In this document: positions 48,156 to 60,600 of the stretch, piece by piece | How positions within the stretch are numbered: the first letter of the stretch is position 1 | Layout: each line of letters opens with the position of its first letter | From: Angiostrongylus vasorum | Lineage: Eukaryota; Nematoda; Chromadorea; Rhabditida; Metastrongylidae | DNA length: 64,000 nucleotides | Assembly (NCBI GenBank): GCA_018806985.1 | Contig: JADANN010000221.1 | Location: 806,001 to 870,000 of the forward strand | Reading direction: 5' to 3' | Translations under genes and position numbers: made by a program | Notes under the pieces: generated by a model | The model's input: the letters and a program-made list of their open reading frames with translations, nothing else | The model's database searches: none | What the model was told of the DNA's origin: nothing

Positions 48156-48489
48156 GTACAATTATACTTCTTAAAAAGACATATCTGCTGTGAAGAAAAA
48201 AATGTCTACTCTCTGCTACACATCGAAGAAGTAAGCATTTATAATCGTATAGGCATATATTTCTCTATTTATATGTATAAGTAGTATGGAAAGTGATAAT
48301 GTATAGTAGTATGGAGACAACGGCTGAAGCAGAGTGGAATGAGAAATTAATAAAGCTAATGAGGCAAAGGTTCGCAGCTGAACAAATGATGCAGAGAAGG
48401 TACGGAGGTCTTTAAAATGAAATAAAAAAATTCCATGAGAAGAAACAACTAGCATATCCCAATGCGCAAAACAGTTTGAAAAAGTACCG

Positions 48490-49015
48490 AAGACAACCAC
48501 AAGCGTGCTGAGATATGAACAAAAAGCAGGATGCCATTTGGGCTTCGATCCCATGATCACCGTTCCCAGGTGCTCATGCGTTATCCACTGCACCAACTGA
48601 GGTCCTCGCTATACCTTACTCTGAGTCTGTTCTTTATCCTAATGATACTATTAGCAATCACCCATCAACAGGAATGATCTGTGGAGCATAAATCGTCATT
48701 AAAACCAGTTAAGCTGAGACTGCAATCGAAATCATAGTGTTTAACTTCCATTTTCTGCTTTTGATTTTTCGAGTTGACGGGGATTGCTAATAGGCTAGTT
48801 AGACTAAAAAAGCGGCTGAGAGAAGGACAAAGTAAAGGTGGCGGTTGATGCAGTGTATAACACATGAGCCCACGGAAAGGGTAATCGTAGTTTTGAAGCT
48901 CAACTGATGTGATGAATTCCGCTCAGTTCTCCGGAATCATCGTCATTGCATTTTACACTGTACGCTCCTATGAAAAAAGAGTAAGCAGTAAATAAAAAGT
49001 GAAAACACTGTGATT
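48490..49015. repeat. Foldback repeat with two opposed tRNA-like arms (copy 5)
   Basis: Left arm read on the minus strand: ACCTCAGTTGGTGCAGTGGA, CATGAGCACCTGGGAACGG, GGGATCGAAGCCC, then ATATCTCAGCACGCTTGTGG. Right arm on the plus strand: GGTGGCGGTTGATGCAGTGT, ACACATGAGCCCACGGAAAG. Central AGCAATCACCCATCAACAGG equals the centre of copy 2. Both arms end in an AAAAAAGAGTAAGCAGTAAA-like tail on the right side. Confidence 0.7.
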
Positions 49016-49019
49016 TCAC

Positions 49020-51557
49020 TAAAGTTCTCTCGAACAATATTTTTGTAAAAAATTCTTTCGCACACGAGTATTTCTACATCCAACGTTCGTGAAACCTAAG
49101 ACTTTTGGGAAGCTCAAAAGCTGAATGCGTGGATGGGTATTGACCCCGCGGATGTATCGGTCTATGGGAAGTAAGGAAGCCTTTCACCTTAGTTGTATGA
49201 ATAGACCATTGTTTTCGATGCTTTCATTTGTTTCGGAAGGACATCCATTTCTTCCTGAGACTCCGACAATTGTAAGACCATTACAACCACGGCTTGCGCA
49301 ACGAATACACTGCGTGATGCCATCGAGTGGACGTTGATTGCCTATCGGAGGCACACTTGGTTTACCTCTCAGGTGAAAATTAATTGTCAGCCAATAGGTA
49401 GAGTGAAATTTGACCTTTTCGACTGTTCTGCTGTTTCCAATCGATTGCCACTTTGCAATTCGTCTAAGAGTTTCCAAAGACAAATATTTTCTGAGTAATA
49501 CGTATTGTGAGCAGCAGCAACAATATTAATCATAATATAGTTGATGGAAATAAAATAACAGCGGCGATAACTTAAGAGATGTACAATAAGGGATTTAGCG
49601 CTCGGCGTCTATTAGTTCTATACGGAAAAGAAGGATATACACCAGATTCCATTAAGAATATCAGAGGTACATATTTAATACATATTTGGCCTGTACAGTG
49701 ATTTAAGGAGGCCAATCAATGTGTCACATCAAGGCAGTGCATTTATTTTCTCTGAATAGCCTGGTGCTTATTTGCCTCAGACACGTGGATTCGTTAGCTG
49801 ATAGGAAAGATCGAACCAGTTACTATCTATAATGGACTACATCTCTAACCCTACACCCATCCGAACAATAGTGTGTTATGAAAAATAGTGCCCTATCATT
49901 GTGGTAAACATTTGCTTCTTGAAGAAAACTATATGCAGACGGTTTTTGCGAGTAACCAAAACAACGAACAAGGAATATTTTGTCGAAAATGTTTGCCGTG
50001 TTCTGGTTTTTCATTGTGAAAGCTGTCAGTCGACGCGTTGTCGCCGTTCACTGGGGCAAAGAACTATGGGCAATCGACTATACAAAAAACTTTTGAAACG
50101 AAAATTTTCGGCTCTAGGTAGACATTTTAGGTAGAGATTATCCGAAACTAGAGAAATTCGTACAGTTCACCAAAAAACCGTCGAGAAGGGAAGATCGTTG
50201 TGACGGGCATTATGCAAGGGTCGATCGCAATTCGGGTCGAGTACGACGCGCCTCGGAAGTGCACTGCTGACATCGTCCTGGTCGGCCTAGAAAACCTCTT
50301 CGGAGTGTATTTGATCAGCCCGAGATGGCCATCGGCTGACGTCGAATACTCATCATGTGGCACTTTCTTGAAGTTCTTTATTCTTTTGATATAACACCAT
50401 ACATGGAGGAATTATTTTAATTCTGAACAGATTTTTCAGCTCTGTTCGACTAGACTTAGTTCAGAGAAAATGAACTATAAAACTGCTCTCCGAATCTACT
50501 ACGAATAGTAATGCTTCACCATTTCTGAGCGCCAAACAGTAAAGAAAAGCGCGAAGGTAATCTCGAGACCAAATGATCCCATTACACAGCATTTACATGA
50601 AATCGTCGTCAAAATTTGATACAAACGGTTCTAATGATTAAAACACTCGAACTTAGTACGCTCTGATTTCTCTTTGAACTCACTCTTCTGAATCACTTTC
50701 CAGTTGTTTCTTTCTGCGTTACTTTTACTTCCGACAAAGATTTGCCGTCTTACTACGGTCCGGATAGCATTTTTTGAGTGTGCAACCTCGTGGTGTCCCT
50801 GAGATTTATCACACAGTGTGTCACCAAAGCTTAGGAGTTCGATATTCTCACCCAGGAGTCCAGCCAAGAGAAACTTTCTTCCAGAGCTGAGGCTTGCGAA
50901 CTACTTGCAGTTCTTCTTATCAAATGAGGTAAAATGAGCGTTATGTGTAAATTTGTGATACCTCTGGCTTTGAAGTGAAGGAACCCCAGTAAGTCGTGTG
51001 CGAAGAAGACGAGTTAGAGAGAGATTAAGAGAAGTATTAGTGATGCAGGGGCACATTTTAGTCACTTTAATTTCTTTTGTTGGTGTTATTGAAGTATTCT
51101 GAAGTTTCTTTTGAGGAACGCATAGTTCGAAATGTTTTACAACAAGTGGAACCAGACGAATGCTATCTTTCTCTACACTTAAGATGAGCTTGAAATAATT
51201 CTTCCTTGAAGGAGGTGTCTCCCATTATCAAAAATGGTTGTTTTGAAAACTCCGATGGTTATCAAATGGAATTTCTACCATCCACTCAGCCGACTGTTGG
51301 AACCCGGCAAAGGAAAGTTCTCGTCAATCTTTACTTCTCGAAGAACAAATAGGTGCACTACAAGTTCCATAAGGAAGCCTAGCAATTTCTTTTTTCAATT
51401 CTGTTATCAATTTGAAGTCCAAGCTGTTTCACATTAACAAAGATCGACAATGAACACTTCTAAGAGAGCACATTTTTAGTGTAACAGTCTTTATACACGG
51501 GATAAGTGGAAATAAATGATGAATATAAGTGGTGATTTCACAACCTTGTGTCTAAGA
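49020..51557. other. Interval downstream of the collagen gene
   Basis: No gene can be supported. Minus-strand frame 49184-49483 contains C-x-x-C-x-x-x-G-C (CIRCASRGC) but no family fits. The patch at 50.15-50.38 kb is GC-rich and open on both strands (see findings). Confidence 0.35.
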
Positions 51558-51643
51558 TTATCCCTTTGGTGTTCTGTCTGGGCAGGCGCAATAATTGGCA
51601 TCTGGACCGGGTGGTCCACGATGTCCAGGCAGTCCAGGCATTC
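51558..51643 (-). CDS. Collagen last exon: C-terminal Cys pair
   Basis: Acceptor CATTTTCAG, stop TAA at 51558-51560. Encodes GMPGLPGHRGPPGPDANYCA and CPDRTPKG. PPGPDA-x-Y-C-x-C-P is the near-universal end of nematode cuticle collagens. Confidence 0.95.
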
Positions 51644-54600
51644 CTGAAAATGAAGACATTGGGAAGGAACGATAACATGCTTAAAAACTGACGTTAACCA
51701 GTGCGGTATCTTTTTGAATCGATGGATCTTGAGACATTCTAAGATCGGATTTCATCTACGAGAAAAGAACTCAGTAAAAATCAAAAAAAAGAAGCTAAGT
51801 ACAAAGCAAGTCCTCCAGTCCAGAACGTATTCTTTATGTTGAGTTTTAATAGTGGTCCATTTGATATGTTGAAATCACTTAAGGAGGTACATACGATGGT
51901 GAATACTTTAGGGAAAAAAGTATGCTAATGATTAGACAAATAAATAGACGAATAGTTAGCGCCCCGACTTACAATTTTCATCCTCTGTTCAAGGAATGGA
52001 AGGCAGACCTAGTTCCCTTATTGAAGAGTTGTTACTTTGGTGTCACTTCATTTTTCATCCTTGACACCTCCATTAAATAGGCTTTCCGATATATACACGC
52101 TCTAAAGTATTTTCCAGGAACTTTTCTATTGCTACTTATTTAACAATGCTCTGATTATAGTTCGTTTTCCACTTATAGTAACAATTATGCTCATCCATCT
52201 TATTATTCTGTTATTCCTAATACAAGGATCCAACACCGTCAGGGTACCAAACTAGTCGCACAATGGCAAATCTCCCTCTGATCCACAACGGCGGCGACTG
52301 CCTGTGGTGGTGACGACCTAGGGGCAGACTTTGGTCAGGCTGACATCGGAACTCCAGGGAAACACAGTGGCTAAACCAGCAAAACTCCGAAAAAATGGAG
52401 TATATGTTTGTTCTGCACAAACCAGTGAGGACGGGCAGTCCAAGTGTCTAAGTAAGTAAGTATTCTAAATGAGGGGTGCGTGTAACTCAGTGCCCAAGGG
52501 TGGCGAGCAATACACACTGGATTAGTCGATGACTCGATCTCGTACCCAAATCTCACCAAGCTTTCTATCCATCCAAGGTCAGAAAATTGGTACTAGGCTT
52601 GTCTGGGAGCAGAACAGCACTGAAATGACTTATCATTGTACATCGCAAGTCGTTGTAGAGAGCAAAGATCTATTCAATCACTATCTTGGGCATCATAGAG
52701 AACACTGGCTAACAAGGGAAACTCATGAATTTGCTAAGGCATTATTAGATTCATAAACTAAATATCAATGCTATCGCGATATGGTAAAGAAGAACGGTTA
52801 AAACAACGGTAGAAATGGGTAACCAGGATTGTGACACTCGAGCTGTAGACTACTTATGCTTGCAGTATCTGGGAGCTTACTTCCTTTGGATAAATGGCCA
52901 GTGATCAAAATTACTCCGGACGAACTTCATGCCTACTGCTCCTTATTTGACCAAAGCCACGTTTGAATCATAATGTAACCCTTTATGGGACGCGTGTAAT
53001 ACAGTGGTTAGATCTTGATCCCTGATTCGATACAGTGCACTGGGCTGCTCTGCCCTACCAGTCGAAAAATCGGTATTAGACTTTTCTAAGAGGAAGGAAA
53101 CCCTGAGTTGATGCATTGATGGAACTCGTTAGCCACTATATAGTGAAATATGTCTCCAAGGAATTCTACGGTGTGGGGAAATATGCCTCCAAGGACTTCT
53201 ACGGTACCTAGTGGAGTCGGTGCAAGAAGCATTATAGATTAACGAAAAACGCAATTTGAGACATTCATTTTAATTCTGACTCCCTTGCCACTTCTACAGT
53301 GCAATTTGCAATGAGTTGCTTTTGCCGCTAACGGTCTGTATTTCCATCCAAGCCGTTGCCAAAAAAGACTCGTCAAATCTCTGAGGTCAACATGTCGCTG
53401 GTAAACCAGCGAACGATGTCGCAAAATTTATCGTGTAGCTCATATTCATATTTTCCATCGCAACTATCATGCCATAGTTTGTAGTTTTCAAGTGGAATTA
53501 TCAACAAAGCGCGCCTATTTCAAAGATTCTCTTGAGGCTTTCGTTTGGAGTTTTTCAGACGATTTTCTCCATCGTTATACAATACGCTCTCATCATCTAA
53601 TATTTGCCCTCATAGAGAGGCCATTTAGTAATTCAACGACGCAATCGAGGTGTAAATGTCGCAACATTGCGACAAATCGAAGCAGCATAATAGAGGTTTT
53701 CTTTCGGCTTAACGGGAACGACAATTATTCTCAGTAATCACACATTGTAGGAGTGATTTTCAGTTTATCCACGGCCCAAAAGTTTATCATGTTAAAATTC
53801 GGTGCCCTAGCTACATTAGAAATGTGGAATTGAGCAGCTTTTGATCACGATGAACCCGCAGTTTCAAAAGCAGAGATTCTTAGCAGAATTAGAAGACATG
53901 CTAATATGTGCATATCAACATCGACGACATTCTAGCCATACTCCGACCAGAAGAGCACCGCATATAAATTTAGGATTATCCCTCTAAAGATTTGGCTTTG
54001 TACATCGTCTTCGAGTAGTCGGTTGGCTATTAAGACGACTTGTTGCCGTCGCATGAGTCGCGGTCCAACTGTAGAAATAGCGGCCGCACAATACGCTCTG
54101 GTCCCAATGAGTGCTGGCTAATTGCAGCGAAGATCTGAGATATTTCATTAGCACGAGAATCCTTCAATATTAAATGAAATCACGCTGGACCACCATTCAA
54201 CGTGTCAATGAATCCGATAACCTCCATGGATGCTTCCAGACAGCGAAACGTATGCAAGAAATAAACAAACTCGTACAACTTGTGAAGTCTGACCATATAA
54301 ATATTTTAATACCACTAAACTACAAAAGAGATCTGATGACTTCTGATGTAAGAGACTTAATGAAAGAATCAAGCCGAATTGCTTGAGAAAGAGTGAAGAA
54401 GGCATGAAAGTGAATTAAGACACTTTCCGTTCACAGTATCTCCAGTTGGGAAATCTTAAGTCCAACAGATAGTTCACTATCTCTAGTGCACATATTAGTA
54501 AGATATGATAGAGTACACTTCTAGAAAAGCTAACATCTTCTCGGCACTCCTTACGTCAGCCCTTCACATATTTTATTAGTCTAAAAGATACGTGGCTCAG

Positions 54601-57600
54601 TATTTCATGAATAAGATACATTTGCGAAATCTTTCATCTCAGTAATCATTCGATCCTACAGTGAAATAGCTGGTTCATTGAGCTCCCAGAAATTCGACAA
54701 CCTCTCTAAGGCTCGTACTCACCTCCGTAATAATGAATTGCAGTTCGTAATTGTATAAGGCGAGAGCACCAATTAGCGCGAGGTCATTTGCCTATTGCGA
54801 CACTCGTGACAAAAAACAGATCGTCAGCGCCTATGGAATTCGTACATCAAATTGCTTAAACCAAAACGCCTGCTAGCAAAATAAGGGAAAGATAGGTTTG
54901 TGGCATGAAAGTGCTCCAAGTTATAATAGACAATTCTGATACGTATACTACTGAGAAATTTATGTGTAAGAATATATTCAAGTGCAGAGTGAAATTTTGC
55001 ATTACGCTGCTTACCTAGTCCCTACATACATCACAACAACTTCACCAGATAAAGTTAGAAATCCATGGCCTATCAGTAAAAGGAAGTCCAATGAGAATAA
55101 TTCATTGTATTCCATAGAGTACTGTTACATATTAGTAACACTTGACACCTATCCGAATTATACGAGTTCCACTGAGAGTTTTTAATTTTTCAGAAACCCA
55201 CCCGGCTTTCCTGGTTTGCCTCTAATTCCTGAGCTTCCATTTGGTCCTTGAGGGCCTCGTGGACCCATCTGACCTGGCTTTCCCGGAGTTCCCAGCTCTC
55301 CTGGACTTCCCATTGGACCTATTTTACCTGGTTCACCGTCACGCCCTTTGAGGTACCTGCTTCCAGGATTTCCTCGTTTTCCAGTTGGACCTTAATGCGG
55401 AACTTTTAAAAAATAAAAGTACCTTTCTTTTCGCAAGTATGTAGCACAAGCTACGGGTATTGTATCTTTTACTATAATGAGTATAGACTAAAAGTAGATA
55501 AACACAATTTCTATATAACACTAATGCCTCACTAGCATATCTCCATACCGAAAACCTAATGATTTAGCAGTGACTTTCTAGTAATCAAGAAAGATTTTTT
55601 TTTGAAAAGATATTATATATGAAATGTTTCTATTTTACATTCAACTAAAGATGAACTTAAAATATTCCAGATTAGAATAGAACAGTATTTCTCTGTCCTC
55701 TACGGAATAATCAAACCCTTCTGTGATACGACGCAGGGATCATAGATGAGGAACCAAGGCGTGGTGATAACCGCCTATGATGAGTAAACTCAGCTCACTC
55801 TGAGAAGTCGTGGAGAGAAGTGGGTTTACACTGAGGGGATGGAAGACGTAACTCGCAGACCACGCTCCCCATACCCAGTCACCGAGAGTGCATTCGGTTG
55901 CACAAGTCGTCGTGAAGTGAACATGTCATAAACAGGTAGTATAGTCAAGTGAACCTTAGTAGTTAGAACGTGGTTATCCCATTGCGAGTTATTCATATCC
56001 GCGGCACATCAAAACTGACCACTTGGCTCTGGCCGCTCATGGACAAAACGTCCAATGTTTATCTTTTCGGTTTTCGGTTCTTCCCGAATAAGTTTGGCCA
56101 ATATCCATTGTGTTCATATTAAATGCTTCACACTTAGTATAACTGTGGTTGAGTTACGTAACGTGTTTGGTCCAATTGGTTTTCGACAATCGGAGCATTC
56201 CCCCCAGGTTCGTCATCGACTTAGGTCGTAACTCTATGTTTTGACTTCACGAAATCAACGATTCACAGATCAGTAGGAATGCTTATGTACTGTTTGGATC
56301 ATACGAAACTTTCAAAGTTCGTTGTCGATGAAGGTAGCAAAGTGCAGACAAAATACAGAAATGAAGAGGAGATCACAGGGATGTTATAGAGAACCACTGT
56401 CATTCACATGATGTGGGTTGGCCAATTAATGTAAGAAGTGCACGACAATATCAGAATAAGGGGAACATTCTCTGCAGAGGGGAGAATAGTCTCTATATTT
56501 CCCAGTTCTAAAAATGCAGCGCTTTATATTATTTTGCATAATACACTGCGTTATATTACACACGCGTATATTTACACTGTATTTTATTGTAGGGAAAAAA
56601 ATAATAGAATAAAAAGGTGGAGAGATAAATGATGGTTGGTTTGAAAATAGTTAAGATGATTCTCTACAAGGATGGCAGTAATCTCTACAGAACAGTCGAT
56701 ATAAACGTCGATGACCCTAGATAAAGCAAATTTAATCCACTTAGCTGAATCCCCCGTAAGAACAAGGACTTTTGAACTAGTTGAAACTCATCCAATCCCC
56801 TTGGCGGGATAATTTCTGTGAAGAATTCAAATAGCGCGCTTAACAATTAACTCGGACCTCCGTTGAAAAGACTGACCATGCATTAGATCCCAACTGCCAT
56901 GAAATCAATTCCCTGTGAAGATAACCACGCCGATTGCAACAGGGTTGTAGTTTTTTAACTCAAAAGAAGTCGTTTTTTGATAAAATATAGATAGATATAA
57001 AGCAGCACCGATCTACTTTAGAGAAAGAATTTTTTTAGGGTATTTTTCACAAAAGCGGGTATTATGTATGAAATGGAGTTTTACGATATAAAAAAGGGTC
57101 TGGTTATTTCACGATCGATCACATATCATTGAGGTGGCATCGGTCTCGTCTTGGCCTAACAGAGGTGATAGGCATTACATTGGCACAAGTCCTAAGGTAT
57201 TCGTTGGAATAGGCTCCTAATTTTTTTTGCTGTTTCTAGTCGTTTTTCTTCCATTAGCATATTAATTATCACTACTGTGACTGGGAGGTCACATTGGTTA
57301 TAACTGACTGCTTGGTTGACGATGCAGACGCCCTTCTGAGCCTCTGCTATTTTGGTCGCTATTGCTACTCTTCCATCTTTGTCATTTTCAATTAACACTT
57401 TTCTACTGTACCTTAAAACTTCTTACGTAGGATGGTAGTGGTCAGTTAGAGGGTTTTTGGGAAAAAAAAATCATCGTAGACTTTCAATCTCTTGGTTTTC
57501 TTACTATTCTGGTAAAAGTTCTCGACGAGAGGATTGCTTTCCAAAGCATTTTTTCCTTTAAATTACGCTATTTTTTTTAAAAGCTACCGAAAAAAATAGA

Positions 57601-60600
57601 GAGGAACTACTCTGTTTGAGTTTGAGAGTTATAGTTCTTGTGCTTCACAGACTTCTATTCTCTACATGATTTGATGATCTTTGCGACCACAGCGATGGTA
57701 AAACACCATGAAGAATGTTGAGGTAAGATTGACATTGAGTAAACTTTGCTGTTTTTTACCAAAAGCATTATTTAATGGGGGGGGCGGTTACGGGATAAAA
57801 ATGGGTGATCTACAAAACTCTACTCGCTATGAAGATCAGACAGTCCTTCAATCCGTTCGTCAATTTGAGTCTGCAGATGTACGACATGGTGTAAAGCTTT
57901 TCAAACTTTTTCATACGAACAATTTTGGTACTGACCTTAGAATGGAAAAGTTGACCTTAGAATCGATAGGACTAGCTGAGAGACAGGCGAAACGAAGGAC
58001 CCGCGTGGTGTGGTGCTGAACGCATTAGCCCCAGGAAAGGGCAATAGTGCGTTCCTTCCCCATCGCAAACACCTGCTGTTCGAAGTATTGCAAATAACTC
58101 AGCATCATTGTGGTTGTGTTTAGCATAATAGTCTTCCGTGAAAATTGTAGTGGACAGCAAATAAAAAGTTAACATTGTGTCCTTAGAATGTCATATGTTT
58201 CCGCATGTTTTATCCTTCCGTCAAAGTCAATTCACTAACATCCCTATTGACATTCATCGATTGAATCACCACCGTTTCAAGAGAAGCTTATCGACACTAA
58301 CAGGGCTTCTAAATCTATATAAATTGCCACATTAGTTCCTAATCGAAGGCGTTCTGCGCTCGTATTTTAACAATTTCGACACCTGTTCGTACTGATCCTA
58401 TTCAACCGCTCCGTACTGGTAGTCATTTTTGGGTTGGACGAACGACAACTTCTATTCTTGAAGTATTTCGGAAGGCGCTACATACTGGATAGCCTTCTGA
58501 GACCCGCTACGAGAGCTCTAGGATATCTTACAAGGATGCCATAGAATACAAATGACGCTGTTATGTTAGAGGGCGACTGCGAACCCCTTTCCGCGTTTCG
58601 TTCACCATCTGAATGTAGTAGCCGAATCCCCCATGATTGAAAATGCATACGCCCAAGGAGACCAACGCATCATATAAGCCTATTATATGCAAAAGTTCCA
58701 CGATATTTCAGAATAGTTTGAGTTTCCTTTGAATCTACTCGGTCCATGAGCAAGTAACCCCAGTATAAGGCCGAATTTAATCTTCCTTCTTCCATCTATC
58801 CTGAGGAAATCCCGTGCAACATCAAGATTAACTGAAGCGTAAATCATTCACATAACGGAAGTCAGTGGGGAGATCCTCAACACTATCCAATAATAACAAG
58901 AATACTGTGTGTGCAACTGTAATGCCTAGAACGAGGCAACTATGTGCCGTAGATTTCAAGTTAAGGTATGATGTGCCTACTGTAATGGGCTAAACAGGGT
59001 TGAGTATTTTAAAACAAATCTTTTTTTTTGGAGAGAGGTGCTATCTGGTCCGATCTCACTCCGTGCAATCCAACTGGGAACTCTCTAGCTCCATTGTCCC
59101 AGGACTCCAGAGAGAACACACTCGACCAGTATTCAACGACATCCATAACGAAGAAGACAGCAACCTTCAAGGAGCAACCGAACCCACACATAAAAATCTC
59201 GAACACTTTCGTTGACGGATAGGAGCAAACGAATCGAATGCAAAAACTGGTGGGTTCCACACGGTAGATATGGAGATAAGGCATGTGAAATAAAACAAGA
59301 CAAAATTTAGCTTTTTTGTAAATGAATTGAAGATGACAAAAAGAATCTTTTTTTCCAATCTTCCAGAGAAAGGTTTACCATTAATAAGCATCGCAGGCCA
59401 TTTATGATATGTCTGTTTGAAAAGAGTAAATCATTTTTCTTACGGGACCGATGGAGATATCATTTGAAAGTTGAGAGATAGGAATGGCCTGCTAATAGTT
59501 ACAAGCATATTTCGCGTGGAAATTTGTTTCCTTTTGGATAATTGTGCAGAGATTTACAATGAACATTACCAATTCGGCCACTCTGTCCACGGGGACCAGG
59601 TGGGCCACTTTGACCTGCACTTCCACGTTTTCCTGGGATTCCAGTGCGTCCACTCACACCCGGATATCCAGGTTTACCCTAAAGAATTTAGTAGAAGCGG
59701 AAGTCAAGAAGTGTGGTTTCGTTTCCTCGCAATCACCAGCTACCATGAAGAAATCCGCTGTGGAACTTCCTATTACCAGCCACTTTATCTCTGTTTTTAT
59801 TTCGCAAACTTTCATATATCTAACTACTGAATTGTATTCAAACGGTATTAAATAACCGCTAGGTGGAAAAGTGGCAGTGAGAAAGGTAAAGCAAGGGCCT
59901 CAGTGATGCAGTGGGTAACACGTGAGCCCCGAAAAGGATGATGGCGTGTTCAAATCTGGCCTAGATTGCAGGTTTTGCAAATATCTCAGCACCATTGTGG
60001 TTGTATTCCACGTCATACCCCGCCATGAAAAAATAATAATTGGCTGTAAATAAAAAAGTTAACATGGTATTACTTAGGTCAATGGACCAAAGTTGCTTCA
60101 CAGTGCATTTCTAAAGGAAACACTTTTTATGGTTGCTGCAGGAAGAGAATTGCCGGATATTTTCGAAACCATGTTATTGCTGGCTTGTAAAGCATATTTC
60201 TTGAAAGAAGGATGGATTTCCTCTTACATCGTATATGTGGCACCGCGTGATTCCTGAAGCTTCAAATTCGCAAAATTCTAGGAATCGAACTTAAAACCTG
60301 TGGACCGTTTGGTCCTGCCGCGCCTGGTTTTCCTTTAGGTCCATATGGGCAGATCATGCATCCGTCCACACGACGATACAGCAGTTCGGGTAGTACACCA
60401 GGTTCTCCTGGCACCCCACGTGGGCCATCCGTACCAGGTATTCCATCAACACCGTCTTGTCCTTAAGAAGGGGGACTAATAAGAAAAATACTCAATAAAT
60501 CCATAATTTACCTCGTTTTCCCGGTTTTCCACGTGGGCAGTTATTAGCGTGCTGACATTCGCAGTAATCATAGACGTGACGAGACAGACGACTCTTCTTT

